DNA of 64,000 nucleotides from Prevotella sp. (GCA_023666665.1 JAMPBN010000001.1:364505-428504), one strand, 5' to 3'; shown: positions 13,401 through 21,980, numbered from the stretch's first letter. Notes: generated by a model from the letters alone, not told the origin. A program made the numbers and translations.

Positions 13401-13721
13401 GCCGAGGCATATCCAGGACCGTCGCTTATCATTGCCTACTGCCCCTGCATCAACCACGGCATCCGCGCCGGAATGAGCCACGCCGCCACGGAGATGCGCG
13501 AGGCCGTCGAAGCAGGATATTGGCCGCTGTGGCACTACAATCCGCAGGATGAAAAGCCGTTCACCCTTGACTCCGCCGCTGCCGACGGCTCGCTGCCCGA
13601 CTTCCTTGCCGGCGAGAGCCGCTATGCCGACCTTGAGCGTCTTGACCCCGAAGCGGCAAAGACCCTGCGCCCCGAAATGCAAAAACGGCTTAACGATACA
13701 TACAAACAACTACTACTATGA
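10419..13721 (+). CDS. nifJ: Pyruvate:ferredoxin (flavodoxin) oxidoreductase
   Basis: A single-chain 1100-aa PFOR that converts pyruvate and CoA to acetyl-CoA and CO2 and reduces ferredoxin. The N-terminal pyruvate/TPP region reads VYPITPVANMGD and TSSQGLMLMIPNMYK, followed by the CoA-binding middle region. A two-[4Fe-4S] ferredoxin domain has CVECTLCSLVC at 691-701 and CTGCGSCATIC starting near 743. The C-terminal TPP domain has CGGCGETPYVK, GCSSIWG, GDGWAYDIG and NTGGQMSKATP. It is somewhat shorter than the roughly 1180 aa usual for the family. Residues about 615-636 are encoded by a CCCACTCCCCACT-type tandem repeat that lies in the linker before the ferredoxin domain. The stop overlaps the start of the following protease gene (ATGA). 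Confidence 0.96.
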   Translation: MTNVSTDPQRVIIDGCTAATYIAYALSDVATVYPITPVANMGDIAARWALEGRTNVFGRTMKVMEMESELGAAGATHGSLSAGVPSTTFTSSQGLMLMIPNMYKMSGELLPAVFHVGSRSLATHALSIFGDHQDVMATRATGFNFLVSNNVQEAADMALVAHLSALEGSLPIVHFFDGWRTGNEMSTIELPGYAQIAALTPMDAVERLRKRGMNPNAPNIRGTAQNPDVYFQNREAANSLYDAFPGIVEKNMDKVAALTGRKYGLFDYVGVPDATKVIIAMGSACETITETIEYLNRNGARTGLVKVRLFRPFSADKLLAAIPATAQTLYVLDRTKEPGSQGEPLLLDVCTAVQQSGRQLKVIGGRYGLSSKDFSPAMVAAVLAADKRFTVGINDDVTHLSLPVNPELLTRPDSQKRYQFYGMGSDGTVGATRQAAQILSDLTGQTVQAFFEYSAKKSGGYTVSSLRMDSGKILSEYAITGADYVGINKERYVYLFDIAQHLQKGSTLVVNTSRDSAGLSAIMPAELIQAIKDNNVKVYTVNAEAVAVKHNLGVRINTIMEAVFLKLCGMVDYKLSIEKLKEIVSSAYIHEGQAVVNNNLAAIDEALTSITEIELSTSHSPLPTAHHPLRHSATPLLNRFVTELAEPCLHRRGDTIPVSALPADGFCPLGESAFEKRAVALNIPIWTASKCVECTLCSLVCAHAAIRPVVMTADEAAKSGFETAPAKGFDGMRWRIQVYPQDCTGCGSCATICPGHALDMQPIAPNLEPEKKNLTFVKSLAPKPNPLPRFSLQGSQLETPLLEFSGACGGCGETPYVKLLTQLFGERLVIANATGCSSIWGADFPSMPYCTNADGHGPAWANSLFEDNAEYGLGIALGLQSRLESKDSSLPAKPSVWAIGGDGWAYDIGYAGLDHVISQNIDINILVMDTECYSNTGGQMSKATPLSAVAKYAPHGKRTVKKDLGRMAITYGHVYVGQISLAANPMQAIKVLQEAEAYPGPSLIIAYCPCINHGIRAGMSHAATEMREAVEAGYWPLWHYNPQDEKPFTLDSAAADGSLPDFLAGESRYADLERLDPEAAKTLRPEMQKRLNDTYKQLLL
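12261..12325. repeat. Short tandem repeat inside nifJ
   Basis: Units CCCACTCCCCACTCCCCACT then CCACCACCC, CTCCGCCATTCCGC. On the minus strand this is the same G-rich family as elsewhere in the window. It stays in frame and encodes a Ser/Pro/His-rich linker (SHSPLPTAHHPLRHS) between PFOR domains. Confidence 0.8.
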
Positions 13722-15997
13722 GAAAACTCTACTTCATCGCACTATTGGGAGCCACGCTGACAGCCTCGGCGGCTCCGGTGACACCCGAGCAGGCTCTGCA
13801 GCGACTCGACGGCAGTGGCGCCCGCAAAATCGCAGGCCCAAAATCCGCCCTGCGTCAGATTGAGCAGACATCTTTCCCCGAGCTCTATTTTTTCACTTCC
13901 GGCACAGGTTATATGGTTCTGCCGGCCGACGATGCCGCTCCCGCACTGTTGGGCTACGCCGACTCGGGAGAACTCGACCTGTCGAATCCCAACCTCGCTT
14001 ACTGGCTCTCTACATATGATGCCCAACTCTCGGCCCAAACTCCAACGCCCAACGCCCATCGCCCGACACCTAATGCCCAACGCCCAAAGCCCATCATGCG
14101 TATCTCGAGGCCGGCAATCTCGCCGATGACCTCAACGCGTTGGAACCAGGAAGCACCTTACAACGACCTTTGCCCCGAACTGAATGGCAAACGGTGCGTC
14201 ACCGGGTGCGTGGCCACGGCTCTCGCCCAGGTAATGAAATACCACAACTACCCGCCCAAAGGAACCGGAACGCATTCCTACTCGTGGAATAACCAAACTC
14301 TGAGTTTTGACTACGGTTCAACAACGTTTGAGTGGGATAAGATGACCGACACTTACGACTCCAACTCAACCGAGGCGGCCAAAACTGCGGTTGCCACTCT
14401 GATGTATGCCTGCGGCGTGGGAGTGGATATGCAATACACTGCCACGGAATCAGGGGCCGTCAGCCGCGATATGGGTACTGCCCTGCTCAATTATTTCGGC
14501 TACGACAAGGGACTTCAAATTCTCAATCGCGACTATTACGGCATGACCGACTGGGAAGACATCGTCTACGACGAACTCAACGCCGGCCGCCCGGTGCTTT
14601 ACGGCGGCCAAGGATCTGCCGGAGGACATCAGTTTGTGTGCGACGGATATTCCGCCGACGGCTATTTCCACTTCAACTGGGGTTGGGGCGGCCTTAGCGA
14701 CGGCTATTTCCTGCTGACGGCTCTTGACCCGTCATCGCTCGGAGTAGGTGGCGGCGCGGGCGGCTTTAACTACGACCAGAACATTATGGTAGGGGTACAG
14801 CCGCCAACTACCGACAACTCCGAGGCTTATCTATTCTATTGCAGCGGATTCACGGTTTCATCTACCACGGCTACCCTCGGTTCAAGCGTCACCTTTGGCA
14901 GCGGCTTTTACAACTTCAGTTATTTCACCACGCCGACTGATACCCGCATCGGCATAAAACTTGAACCCGCCGACGGCTCCGACCCGATTTATCTCAGTAA
15001 GGTTTACGGCGCAATTCAGCCGCAATATGGGCTGGAAACCCTTAGCGCCACATTCCCCTCCGACTTGATGGCCGGGACTTACACGGTAACCCCTGTTTAT
15101 CAAACCAATGGCGGCGAATGGGAATTTATGCACTCGCCTCTGAGCGGCACCGACCGGCTCACCGCAACAGTGAGCGGCTCCTCTGTGACTTTCTCAGCCC
15201 CCGACGCGGCAAAAATCACTGTTTCAGACCTGAAACTCGAAACGGCACTCTACTGGGGGTCAACGTGTAAAATCAGCTTCTCGATAACAAATTCGGGCAA
15301 GAGCGAATTTTACGACGGCCTTATTCCGGTGTTGATTTCTGCCGATGGGCAGTCGCTGGTGGCCAACGGCTCGACATATCCCGTTGACATTATGCCAGAC
15401 ACCACCGAACAGGCTGAATACGTAGGCACTTTCTCCGCCAATAGCACTCCGGCCGCCGGGACGTATCTGTTGGGTGTCTGCGACCCGAGCGGCAAGCTGG
15501 TCTGCACTCCGGTAGAGGTTACACTCAATGCCGCACCGGCAAACACCTCCGTTGAAATCACCGAATTCAAGATGGTTTCGGCCGACCCATATGACGGCAA
15601 AGGCGCGGCAGTTTTCAGATTCACGGCCAACTGCACCGAGGGGTATTATGCCGACCGCCTCACGGTGGCAATCTTCCCCGACACCGGCGGCTCGTCAATC
15701 GCTTCGGGCAGCTCTGAGGTTATGTATATCGGCGCGGGCGAGAGCAGCACGCAGACCGTTGACGTAGACCTCAGCTCGCTGGCCACAGGGCGATATATGG
15801 CGGTGGTTTTCCAAGGCACGAGTGAACTCTCGCAGCCCATCTACTTCAACGTTGATGCCTCGATGTGCATTGAGGAAGTGGGAAGTGGGCAGTGGAAAGT
15901 GGGCAGTTGCTTTGACCTCGCAGGCCGTAAAGTCTCAGCTCCCCAAGCCGGAAAGCTCTACATTATCAACGGCAAAAAGGTCGTTTTCAGGAGATAA
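13718..15997 (+). CDS. Secreted C10-family cysteine protease (streptopain-like)
   Basis: A 759-aa exported protease. The signal peptide (MRKLYFIALLGATLTASA) is followed by a SpeB-like propeptide (about 20-105). The C10 catalytic domain (about 125-365) has catalytic Cys164 in TGCVATALAQVM, catalytic His304 in GGHQFVCDGY and the FHFNWGWGG strand. Beta-sandwich-like repeats follow to about 715. The last 30 residues (CFDLAGRKVSAPQAGKLYII ending in KKVVFRR) look like a short type IX C-terminal sorting signal, which fits the sprA and porQ genes in this window. Two linkers, 108-126 and 719-730, are made of the local short tandem repeat. It overlaps nifJ by 4 nt, an odd partner for a secreted protease. 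Confidence 0.9.
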   Translation: MRKLYFIALLGATLTASAAPVTPEQALQRLDGSGARKIAGPKSALRQIEQTSFPELYFFTSGTGYMVLPADDAAPALLGYADSGELDLSNPNLAYWLSTYDAQLSAQTPTPNAHRPTPNAQRPKPIMRISRPAISPMTSTRWNQEAPYNDLCPELNGKRCVTGCVATALAQVMKYHNYPPKGTGTHSYSWNNQTLSFDYGSTTFEWDKMTDTYDSNSTEAAKTAVATLMYACGVGVDMQYTATESGAVSRDMGTALLNYFGYDKGLQILNRDYYGMTDWEDIVYDELNAGRPVLYGGQGSAGGHQFVCDGYSADGYFHFNWGWGGLSDGYFLLTALDPSSLGVGGGAGGFNYDQNIMVGVQPPTTDNSEAYLFYCSGFTVSSTTATLGSSVTFGSGFYNFSYFTTPTDTRIGIKLEPADGSDPIYLSKVYGAIQPQYGLETLSATFPSDLMAGTYTVTPVYQTNGGEWEFMHSPLSGTDRLTATVSGSSVTFSAPDAAKITVSDLKLETALYWGSTCKISFSITNSGKSEFYDGLIPVLISADGQSLVANGSTYPVDIMPDTTEQAEYVGTFSANSTPAAGTYLLGVCDPSGKLVCTPVEVTLNAAPANTSVEITEFKMVSADPYDGKGAAVFRFTANCTEGYYADRLTVAIFPDTGGSSIASGSSEVMYIGAGESSTQTVDVDLSSLATGRYMAVVFQGTSELSQPIYFNVDASMCIEEVGSGQWKVGSCFDLAGRKVSAPQAGKLYIINGKKVVFRR
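14036..14098. repeat. Short tandem repeat inside the C10 protease gene, N-terminal linker
   Basis: Units CCAACGCCCAACGCCCATC and CTAATGCCCAACGCCC encode PTPNAHRPTPNAQRPKP between propeptide and catalytic domain. The complement is the same ATTGGGC / GTTGGGC unit seen upstream of purE. Confidence 0.8.
15875..15908. repeat. Short tandem repeat inside the C10 protease gene, before the C-terminal signal
   Basis: GAAGTGGGAAGTGGGCAGTGG-type units encode EVGSGQWKVGS, in frame, between the last beta domain and the sorting-signal-like tail. The orientation is opposite to the tract at 14036. Confidence 0.75.
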
Positions 15998-16009
15998 ATA
16001 TTCTGACAG

Positions 16010-16735
16010 TCAGGCGCGTTTTATTATTCTGAACAGAATGCGGAAGTGAGAAAACAGCGCCGGCAACAAGCCGTAGTTCGCAGTCATGGAACGGAAACGC
16101 TCCATCAGCGAGCTGCGGCGATTTGCTGTGGTGAGGCCTTCGCTCAGGTAGTCGGCAACGTAGTCGTTTATGTAGACATTCAGCGGCGATGCTTTCAGGA
16201 TTTTGCACCCCCAGTCGTAGTCGGCCGAGAAGCGATAGCGCAAATCATAATCGGGGGCAAGGTCGCGGCGTACCAACATAGCCTGATGACACACCACCAT
16301 TCCGCCAAGAAAACTCTTGGCCGTAAGCTCCTGTGGTGCGCGGTAATGGCGTTCGCCAACATAATGGCGATTGGAGTCAACCAGGCGGGTCTGACCGTAA
16401 ACCACTCCCGGAGCGCAGGGGGCCGACGCTATGGCATCGGCATACTGCTGCAGGGTGTTGGGCGAGGGAAACGCATCGCCGGCGTTGAGAAAGAGCACGT
16501 AGCGCCCCCGGGCGCGGTGCAGCCCCTTGTTCATCGCGTCATAGAGTCCTCGGTCAGGTTCGGATACCACCTGCGCTATCGGGCAGACGCGGGCAATCTC
16601 TACGGTGCCGTCGGTGCTTGCGCCGTCAACTATCAGATACTCAAAGTCGCGAAAGGTTTGCGCCTCAACAGATGCCAGAGTTGCCGGCAAGGTCAAGGCT
16701 GCATTATAAGTAATAGTTATGACGCTGATTAGCAT
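16010..16735 (-). CDS. Glycosyltransferase family 2
   Basis: A 241-aa GT-A fold enzyme. The N-terminus MLISVITITYNAALTLPATL, the nucleotide-sugar region EYLIVDGASTDGT, DRGLYDAMNKGL and the metal-binding position FLNAGDAF are typical of GT2 proteins resembling WfgS/WcaE. It transfers a sugar from a nucleotide donor to a lipid or glycan acceptor; the substrate cannot be read. No membrane anchor is visible. It abuts the DUF4293 gene with no gap and converges on the C10 protease gene with a 12-nt spacer. It is not part of a capsule cluster here. Confidence 0.88.
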   Translation of the reverse strand: MLISVITITYNAALTLPATLASVEAQTFRDFEYLIVDGASTDGTVEIARVCPIAQVVSEPDRGLYDAMNKGLHRARGRYVLFLNAGDAFPSPNTLQQYADAIASAPCAPGVVYGQTRLVDSNRHYVGERHYRAPQELTAKSFLGGMVVCHQAMLVRRDLAPDYDLRYRFSADYDWGCKILKASPLNVYINDYVADYLSEGLTTANRRSSLMERFRSMTANYGLLPALFSHFRILFRIIKRA

Positions 16736-17140
16736 TCAGCGGAGGCGGTCAGCCGATTTGAGGAGGTTGATGTCGCGGACAATGGACTTGACGGCCAGGC
16801 AGTCAAGAATGCAGCTCAGCCCCATAAGGCAGGGGGCGAGGATGCAAACTTCTGCCTCGGGGTTCGGGCCGAGGAAGCTCAGGGCCACGACGTAGCCCAC
16901 AGTGAAGAGTGAGAACACTGCGCCGAGCTTGCTGATAAGTTTCTGCACCCGGAGATTTTTGTAGCGGCAAATCGCCATCAGCGGCATCAGAGTGGCCAGA
17001 AGGGCAAGAACCAGCAGCGGGTAGTCGTTATGAATGTTTACGGCGACGTTGTCAATCATCAGCCAGTTGAAACAGAGGCTCACTATTGTGGCAATGAGTG
17101 CCAGCAAGAGATATAAGTTTTGTAATCTTTGAATTTGCAC
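16736..17140 (-). CDS. DUF4293 family membrane protein
   Basis: A 134-aa protein with the MQIQRLQNLYLLLALIATIV start characteristic of DUF4293 and four predicted membrane segments (about 9-30, 40-58, 75-95 and 103-120). The family is confined largely to Bacteroidota and has no known role. It lies directly before the GT2 gene and after folE, with a repeat-filled 50-nt gap on the folE side. Confidence 0.82.
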   Translation of the reverse strand: MQIQRLQNLYLLLALIATIVSLCFNWLMIDNVAVNIHNDYPLLVLALLATLMPLMAICRYKNLRVQKLISKLGAVFSLFTVGYVVALSFLGPNPEAEVCILAPCLMGLSCILDCLAVKSIVRDINLLKSADRLR

Positions 17141-17146
17141 TTTTTT

Positions 17147-17190
17147 AGTTAGGAGTTAGGAGTTAGGAATTATGCATTCTTAATTATGCA
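17147..17190. repeat. TTAGGAGTTAGGAG tandem repeat plus ATTATGCATT repeat
   Basis: Three TTAGGAG-type units are followed by two copies of AATTATGCATT separated by CTT. It fills the folE-DUF4293 gap and belongs to the window-wide short repeat family. Confidence 0.7.
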
Positions 17191-17769
17191 TTATTTTAGG
17201 GCGTTGAAAAATTCCTCGCGCAGGGCGGGGTTGGTTTCAAATTCGCCGAGGTAGTCAACGGTGGTGGTCATGGAGTCTTGTTTCTCAACTCCGCGCATTT
17301 TCATGCAGAGGTGTCCGGCGGTACAGCTCACTATGGCACCCTTTGCAGGGAGGGTTTCGAAGATTTCGCGGCAAATCTGGGCGGTGAGTCGCTCCTGAAC
17401 CTGCAAGCGGCGGGCGTAGGCATCAACAACCCGAGCCACCTTGCTGAGCCCAAGCATATTGCCGTCGGGAATATAACCCACCGACATATGGCCAAAGAAA
17501 GGGAGTACATGGTGTTCGCACAGGGAGTAGAACTCAATGTCTTTGACAATAATCATGCGTGAGCCGGAGTGGGAGAAAATTGCCTGACGCATTATTTTTG
17601 AGGGGTCAAGGCGATAACCCGAAGTGGCATAGTAGAGTGCTTTGGCCGCACGCCGGGGCGTTTTGAGCAGCCCCTGACGCGAGGTGTCTTCGCCAAGGAG
17701 CTTGATTATCGCCTCCATATGGGTGGCGATTTGGTCAACTATCTGAGGATCGTAATCTTTGCGTTCCAT
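17191..17769 (-). CDS. folE: GTP cyclohydrolase I
   Basis: A 192-aa FolE that opens GTP to 7,8-dihydroneopterin triphosphate for folate or queuosine-type pterins. The zinc ligands appear as CEHHVLPFFG (Cys and His) and the second Cys in TAGHLCMKMRG. SKVARVVDAYARRLQVQERL is the conserved helical core. Length is normal for the type IA enzyme. The ATG overlaps the stop of the SPOR gene by one base, so it is the last gene of the glnS-TPR-SPOR-folE run. Confidence 0.96.
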   Translation of the reverse strand: MERKDYDPQIVDQIATHMEAIIKLLGEDTSRQGLLKTPRRAAKALYYATSGYRLDPSKIMRQAIFSHSGSRMIIVKDIEFYSLCEHHVLPFFGHMSVGYIPDGNMLGLSKVARVVDAYARRLQVQERLTAQICREIFETLPAKGAIVSCTAGHLCMKMRGVEKQDSMTTTVDYLGEFETNPALREEFFNALK

Positions 17770-18233
17770 TATCGGATGGTAATTTTTTCGCGCACCAGGC
17801 GCATCTCTTTAGCGAACTCGGGCAGCGCCTCTTTCATGCGCGAGAGTGCTGCCGAGGCCTCCTCATAGTTGCGGAAGTCGCCAACTCTCAGGCGCCAGTA
17901 GGGGGCATCGAAGCTTACGTAGGTGGCGTATTCGGGAAACTTCTCATCAACCTGCGCGGCGCGGCTGCGGGCCTGGGCCTGTGCGGTACGGGCATTGTTG
18001 CCGGCAAAGAGCAGAATGCGGTAGCCGCCGGTTGTGGCCGCTGCTTTGTCGGTATCGGCAACGAGGTTCACGCTCTCGGCGGCGGCTTTGGGCATCAACC
18101 GCTCATTGAGTTTGGCGGGTTGGAAAATTGTGGCCTTTCCGCTGCCGTTGATGTGGTCGGCAATGGTTTGACTTTGAGCCTGCAGGCAGAAAGCCGCAAA
18201 CGCCGTGATAATGAAAATGAGGAGTCGGTTCAT
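17769..18233 (-). CDS. SPOR-domain periplasmic protein
   Basis: A 154-aa protein with a cleavable signal peptide (MNRLLIFIITAFAAFCLQAQS) and a C-terminal SPOR domain from about residue 68 (GYRILLFAGNNARTA through YWRLRVGDFRNYEEA). SPOR domains bind denuded glycan strands of septal peptidoglycan, so a cell-envelope or division role is likely. It overlaps the upstream TPR gene by 4 nt (ATGA) and folE by 1 nt. Confidence 0.85.
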   Translation of the reverse strand: MNRLLIFIITAFAAFCLQAQSQTIADHINGSGKATIFQPAKLNERLMPKAAAESVNLVADTDKAAATTGGYRILLFAGNNARTAQAQARSRAAQVDEKFPEYATYVSFDAPYWRLRVGDFRNYEEASAALSRMKEALPEFAKEMRLVREKITIR

Positions 18234-19705
18234 TCTTTATTTTGATATGGGAGTTCAAAAATATCTATGAAATCAGGCTGCATGGCTCCGCGTCCGTCAA
18301 TAATCGACTTGACGGCGGCCATAAAATTGCTCATGCCGATGCTCTCGATTGCGGTGCTCATTGTCCAGCTTTCGGTCATATTCATGGGCAGGCGCTCGTT
18401 GACGGCCTTGAAAGCCCGCTTTGCTGCAGCCTTGTTGCCCTTGCGCATATACGACATCAGCATTGCCAGTATCATTTCCGTGATGAGGAAATTGGGTTGC
18501 GTGCGACCTAACTGGTCATACAACTCAATGCAGCGGTCATACTCGCCGATGGCATACAGCGCGGTAAACAGGCGGCGGTAGCCCTCGGGGTTGAGTACGT
18601 CGTGGTCGTGCATAAACTGAAACACCGTTATTGCGGCACGCAAACGCCCGTCGCGATACAGATTGTCGGCCCACTTGTGCCAGTGTCTGATGGTTTCGGT
18701 TTCGTCCTTGCGTCCGGACTCAAAGAAGTTGCCGAGAATTTCGCCAATCTGCGGAGTGCCGGCAGTGATGGCGAGGTCCACGAGCTCGCTGCTGTCGGGG
18801 AACTTGCGGCAATACTTATTGAGCAGCTCGGCGCCTTCGTCGGGGTGGCCGGAGTTGATGAGTGCGCAGATGTGGATTTGCGCGGCAATTGCCGTGGGGA
18901 GGTTGTCGGCAATGGGGCGCAGGGTGTTGACGCACTCGTCAAAGCGCTCCTTGCGCAGCAAAATGGAGGCTTTGAGGGTTAGGGCATCGGCGTTTTCACT
19001 GTCAATGGCCAGGGCGAACTCCACGGAGTTCAGCGCGGCATCAAAGTCGGCCTCGTTGTCGCCGTCGTAAGCCTGCACCTGGGCGATGGCGTTCCAAAAG
19101 TCAATGTTAAAGGGCTGCAGCTCGGTGAGTTCCTCGAGGAGCTTCAGCGAATATTCGCGGTCGCCGAACATATCGGAGACTATAAACATCTCGTAGAGGA
19201 GCGTTGGCAGATAGTCGGTCTTGGTGCGCAGCTTGTCTTCGTTCTGTTTGAGCCAGTCATAGTTCATGGTTGAGCCGGCGCAGTCAACCAACTGAATTAT
19301 TTCCTCGTCGTCGAGTAGTCCGGGCATATCAACAATTTCGTTGAGCAGACGAATAATGACATCTTGGTTTTCAGGCACTTCTTCCAGTCGGCGAATCTGC
19401 AGAATCTGATTCATTGGAGAATCTGCGGTGAGCTGACCGCGCATATTGTCAACTCCCTCGTCGAGGTTAAGGTCGTAGTATAGGAAAGCACGCCGGGCGG
19501 CGAGCTCCTCATTGTCGGGGAAGAAGCGATAGCCGCGCATAATCGCCTCAATCTCGGTGTATTCATCTTCGAGGTCCACGGCCTGGTCAATGATAATAAT
19601 CAGGTCGTCGGCATCGTAGAATGTCGAGTCGTCGCCGCTTTTCAGGCTCTCCTTGAAGCGGTTGTAGAGGTTGAGGCGTTCGTTTGCGGGCTTTTCTATG
19701 CTCAT
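18230..19705 (-). CDS. Tetratricopeptide-repeat protein
   Basis: A 491-aa acidic protein without a signal peptide or membrane segment, built of helical TPR-like repeats (for example FWNAIAQVQAYDGDNEADFD, ALTLKASILLRKERFDECVN, YRRLFTALYAIGEYDRCIEL). Such scaffolds mediate protein contacts; no partner is known. The start codon abuts the glnS stop and the end overlaps the SPOR gene, so all three are co-transcribed. Confidence 0.78.
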   Translation of the reverse strand: MSIEKPANERLNLYNRFKESLKSGDDSTFYDADDLIIIIDQAVDLEDEYTEIEAIMRGYRFFPDNEELAARRAFLYYDLNLDEGVDNMRGQLTADSPMNQILQIRRLEEVPENQDVIIRLLNEIVDMPGLLDDEEIIQLVDCAGSTMNYDWLKQNEDKLRTKTDYLPTLLYEMFIVSDMFGDREYSLKLLEELTELQPFNIDFWNAIAQVQAYDGDNEADFDAALNSVEFALAIDSENADALTLKASILLRKERFDECVNTLRPIADNLPTAIAAQIHICALINSGHPDEGAELLNKYCRKFPDSSELVDLAITAGTPQIGEILGNFFESGRKDETETIRHWHKWADNLYRDGRLRAAITVFQFMHDHDVLNPEGYRRLFTALYAIGEYDRCIELYDQLGRTQPNFLITEMILAMLMSYMRKGNKAAAKRAFKAVNERLPMNMTESWTMSTAIESIGMSNFMAAVKSIIDGRGAMQPDFIDIFELPYQNKE

Positions 19706-21415
19706 TTATTTTTTTTGCTCTTTTTCCCAGCTGTCTTTCAGCCCGATGGTGCGGTTGAAGACGATGCGTTCTGGGGTGGAGTCCTTGTCGGGGGTGAAGT
19801 AGCCGATGCGCTGGAACTGGAATTTCTTGCCGGGGGTGGCGTTTTCGGCCAGGAACGGCTCTATCTTTATTCCGGTAACAACCTTGAGCGAGTCGGGGTT
19901 CAGAAGTTCGCGGAAATCGCGCTCGGTTTCGGCTGCAGGATTCTCTACGGCAAACAGGCGGTCGTAAAGGCGTGCTTCGGCATCTACGGCGTGAGCGGCG
20001 CTGACCCAGTGGAGCGTGCCCTTGACCTTGCGCTGCGACCCGGGCATACCCGAGAGGGTTTCGGGGTCGTAAGTGCAGAGAATCTCGGTGATGTTGCCCT
20101 CGGAGTCTTTGACAACCTCGTCGCACTTAATGATGTAAGCACCTTTCAGGCGCACTTCGCCGCCGGGAGCCAGACGGAAGAATTTTTTGGGCGGGTTCTC
20201 CATAAAGTCCTCGCGCTCAATGTAGATTTCGCGGGTAAACGGCATCTTGTGAGTGCCTTCGGCAGGATTTTCGGGATTGTTTTCCATCTCTACCATCTCG
20301 ACCTTGTCCTCGGGATAGTTGGTGATGACGAGCTTCACGGGGTTCATCACGGCCATTACGCGGGTGGCGCGGCGGTTAAGGTCGTCGCGCACGGCGTGTT
20401 CAAGCAGTGACACGGAGTTCAGAGCCTCATACTTGGTGTAGCCGATGGTGTTAATGAAATTGCGGATTGATTCGGGAGTGTAACCGCGGCGGCGCATACC
20501 CGAAATGGTTGGCATTCGGGGGTCGTCCCAACCGCTTACCAGACCTTCCTGCACCAGTTGCAGCAGCTTGCGCTTCGACATCACCGTGTAGGTGAGGTTC
20601 AGGCGGTTGAACTCAATCTGTCGGGGGCAGTAGTTGCCGCCCTGAGCCAGCTCCTGAGCGAAATAGTCGTAGAGCGGACGGTGGGGCACGAACTCCAGGG
20701 TGCAAATCGAGTGGGTAACGCCCTCGAAGAAGTCGCTCTGGCCGTGGGCAAAGTCATACATTGGGTAGACCTTCCAGGTGGTGCCGGTGCGGTGGTGGGG
20801 ATACTTCGTGATGATGCGATACATTATCGGGTCGCGGAAGTGCATATTGTCCGACGCCATATCTATTTTGGCGCGAAGTACTCGCGCGCCGTCGGGAAAC
20901 TCCCCGGCATTCATCCTCATAAAGAGATCAAGATTCTCCTCCGGCGTGCGGTCGCGATAGGGGGAGTTTTGGCCGGGCTGCGTCGGGGTGCCTTTCTGAG
21001 CGGCAATCTGCTCGGAGGTCTGGTCGTCAACATAAGCCTTACCCTCCTTAATCATACGCACGGCCAAGTCAAAGAGCTTGGGAAAATAGTCAGAAGCGTA
21101 ATATTCGCGGTCGCCCCAGTCAAAGCCGAGCCAGTGAATGTCTTCGCGGATTGCGTCAACATACTCGGTGTCTTCCTTCACGGGGTTAGTGTCGTCGAAA
21201 CGCAGGTTGCACGTGCCGCCAAACTTCTCGGCAACGCCGAAGTCCATGCAGATAGCCTTGGCGTGGCCAATGTGGAGATAGCCGTTGGGCTCGGGTGGGA
21301 AGCGGGTGTTCAGTCTGCCTCCGTTCTTACCCTCGCGGAGGTCGTTGTATACAATCTGTTCAACAAAGTTAAGGCCGCGTTCGGCACCTTCTTCGGGGAT
21401 GATGTTTTCGCTCAT
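19706..21415 (-). CDS. glnS: Glutaminyl-tRNA synthetase
   Basis: A 569-aa class I synthetase that charges tRNA-Gln with glutamine. The HIGH motif is in [15 protein letters not shown] (about residues 42-56) and the KMSKS-equivalent is VMSKRKL (about 279). The C-terminal anticodon-binding beta barrels are present ([34 protein letters not shown]). Length matches bacterial GlnRS of about 555 aa. A -7 box lies just upstream (21438-21445), so it probably leads the run that includes TPR, SPOR and folE. Confidence 0.97.
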   Translation of the reverse strand: MSENIIPEEGAERGLNFVEQIVYNDLREGKNGGRLNTRFPPEPNGYLHIGHAKAICMDFGVAEKFGGTCNLRFDDTNPVKEDTEYVDAIREDIHWLGFDWGDREYYASDYFPKLFDLAVRMIKEGKAYVDDQTSEQIAAQKGTPTQPGQNSPYRDRTPEENLDLFMRMNAGEFPDGARVLRAKIDMASDNMHFRDPIMYRIITKYPHHRTGTTWKVYPMYDFAHGQSDFFEGVTHSICTLEFVPHRPLYDYFAQELAQGGNYCPRQIEFNRLNLTYTVMSKRKLLQLVQEGLVSGWDDPRMPTISGMRRRGYTPESIRNFINTIGYTKYEALNSVSLLEHAVRDDLNRRATRVMAVMNPVKLVITNYPEDKVEMVEMENNPENPAEGTHKMPFTREIYIEREDFMENPPKKFFRLAPGGEVRLKGAYIIKCDEVVKDSEGNITEILCTYDPETLSGMPGSQRKVKGTLHWVSAAHAVDAEARLYDRLFAVENPAAETERDFRELLNPDSLKVVTGIKIEPFLAENATPGKKFQFQRIGYFTPDKDSTPERIVFNRTIGLKDSWEKEQKK

Positions 21416-21437
21416 AATATATACGTATATTTGGGCG

Positions 21438-21445
21438 CAAAGTTA
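21438..21445 (-). promoter_or_regulatory. -7 box of glnS
   Basis: TAACTTTG on the minus strand, 22 nt before the glnS ATG. No TTTG is seen at 19-21 nt upstream, so only the -7 half is supported. Confidence 0.5.
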
Positions 21446-21473
21446 CAAAAAAAAATCCAAACCTCCATACCGA

Positions 21474-21980
21474 CTACTTGCCGCATTGGCGGGAGAGGAA
21501 TTTTTGGGCGAGGAAGCGAGAGGTGGAGGTGGGCGAGGTGCTTAGCAGCGCGAGAATGTCGGCTGCGGGGTGCCATTCTGCGGAGTCAACTTCGCCGGAG
21601 AGGTGCAGCTCCTTGGAGTCTACGCGGGCAAAGAAGCCAATCATCAGCATCTGCTTTTTGGGGAACCAGCGGGTGCATATCAGTTCCAGCTCCTTGACTT
21701 CAAGGCCGGTTTCTTCCTTGATTTCGCGAACCGCCGTGGTTTCGGCGTTTTCGCCTGGCTGAATGTAGCCGCTGACAAGATTGCAGAAGTCGTGGGAAAT
21801 GTATCCTTGTCGGAGCAAGAGGACTTCGCCGTCTGCGTTATATACCAGGGAGATTACTGCCGTTGGAAACATATCGAACCACGGACGGCCGCAGCGGTCG
21901 CACCACGGCACTGCTCCCTCGTCGCCAAGCACCCGCGAGGTCAGCTCAGCGCTGCAATCCGGACAAAATTTAAACCTCAT
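21474..21980 (-). CDS. NUDIX hydrolase with N-terminal zinc ribbon, NudC-like
   Basis: A 168-aa protein. A four-Cys zinc ribbon (CPDC at 6-9, CDRC at 27-30) precedes a complete Nudix box (G-x5-E-x7-REIKEETGLE, about residues 70-92). The combination recalls NudC NAD/decapping pyrophosphatases, but the protein is shorter (E. coli NudC is 257 aa) and lacks its N-terminal domain, so the substrate is uncertain. It overlaps the upstream ABC-2 permease gene by 11 nt and is last in that efflux operon, an unexpected companion. Confidence 0.85.
   Translation of the reverse strand: MRFKFCPDCSAELTSRVLGDEGAVPWCDRCGRPWFDMFPTAVISLVYNADGEVLLLRQGYISHDFCNLVSGYIQPGENAETTAVREIKEETGLEVKELELICTRWFPKKQMLMIGFFARVDSKELHLSGEVDSAEWHPAADILALLSTSPTSTSRFLAQKFLSRQCGK

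Noticed and set aside
12261..14098. Repeat tracts considered as a CRISPR array.
   Set aside because: Units are 6-8 nt, degenerate and contiguous without spacers, and they lie in coding sequence; no cas genes are present.
20558..21697. A 379-codon open frame on the plus strand opposite glnS.
   Set aside because: It is antisense to a certain gene, has no recognisable protein features, and arises from the GC-biased codon use of glnS. Similar long antisense frames opposite ispG (8090-9073) and mutS2 (48413-49399) were dropped for the same reason.
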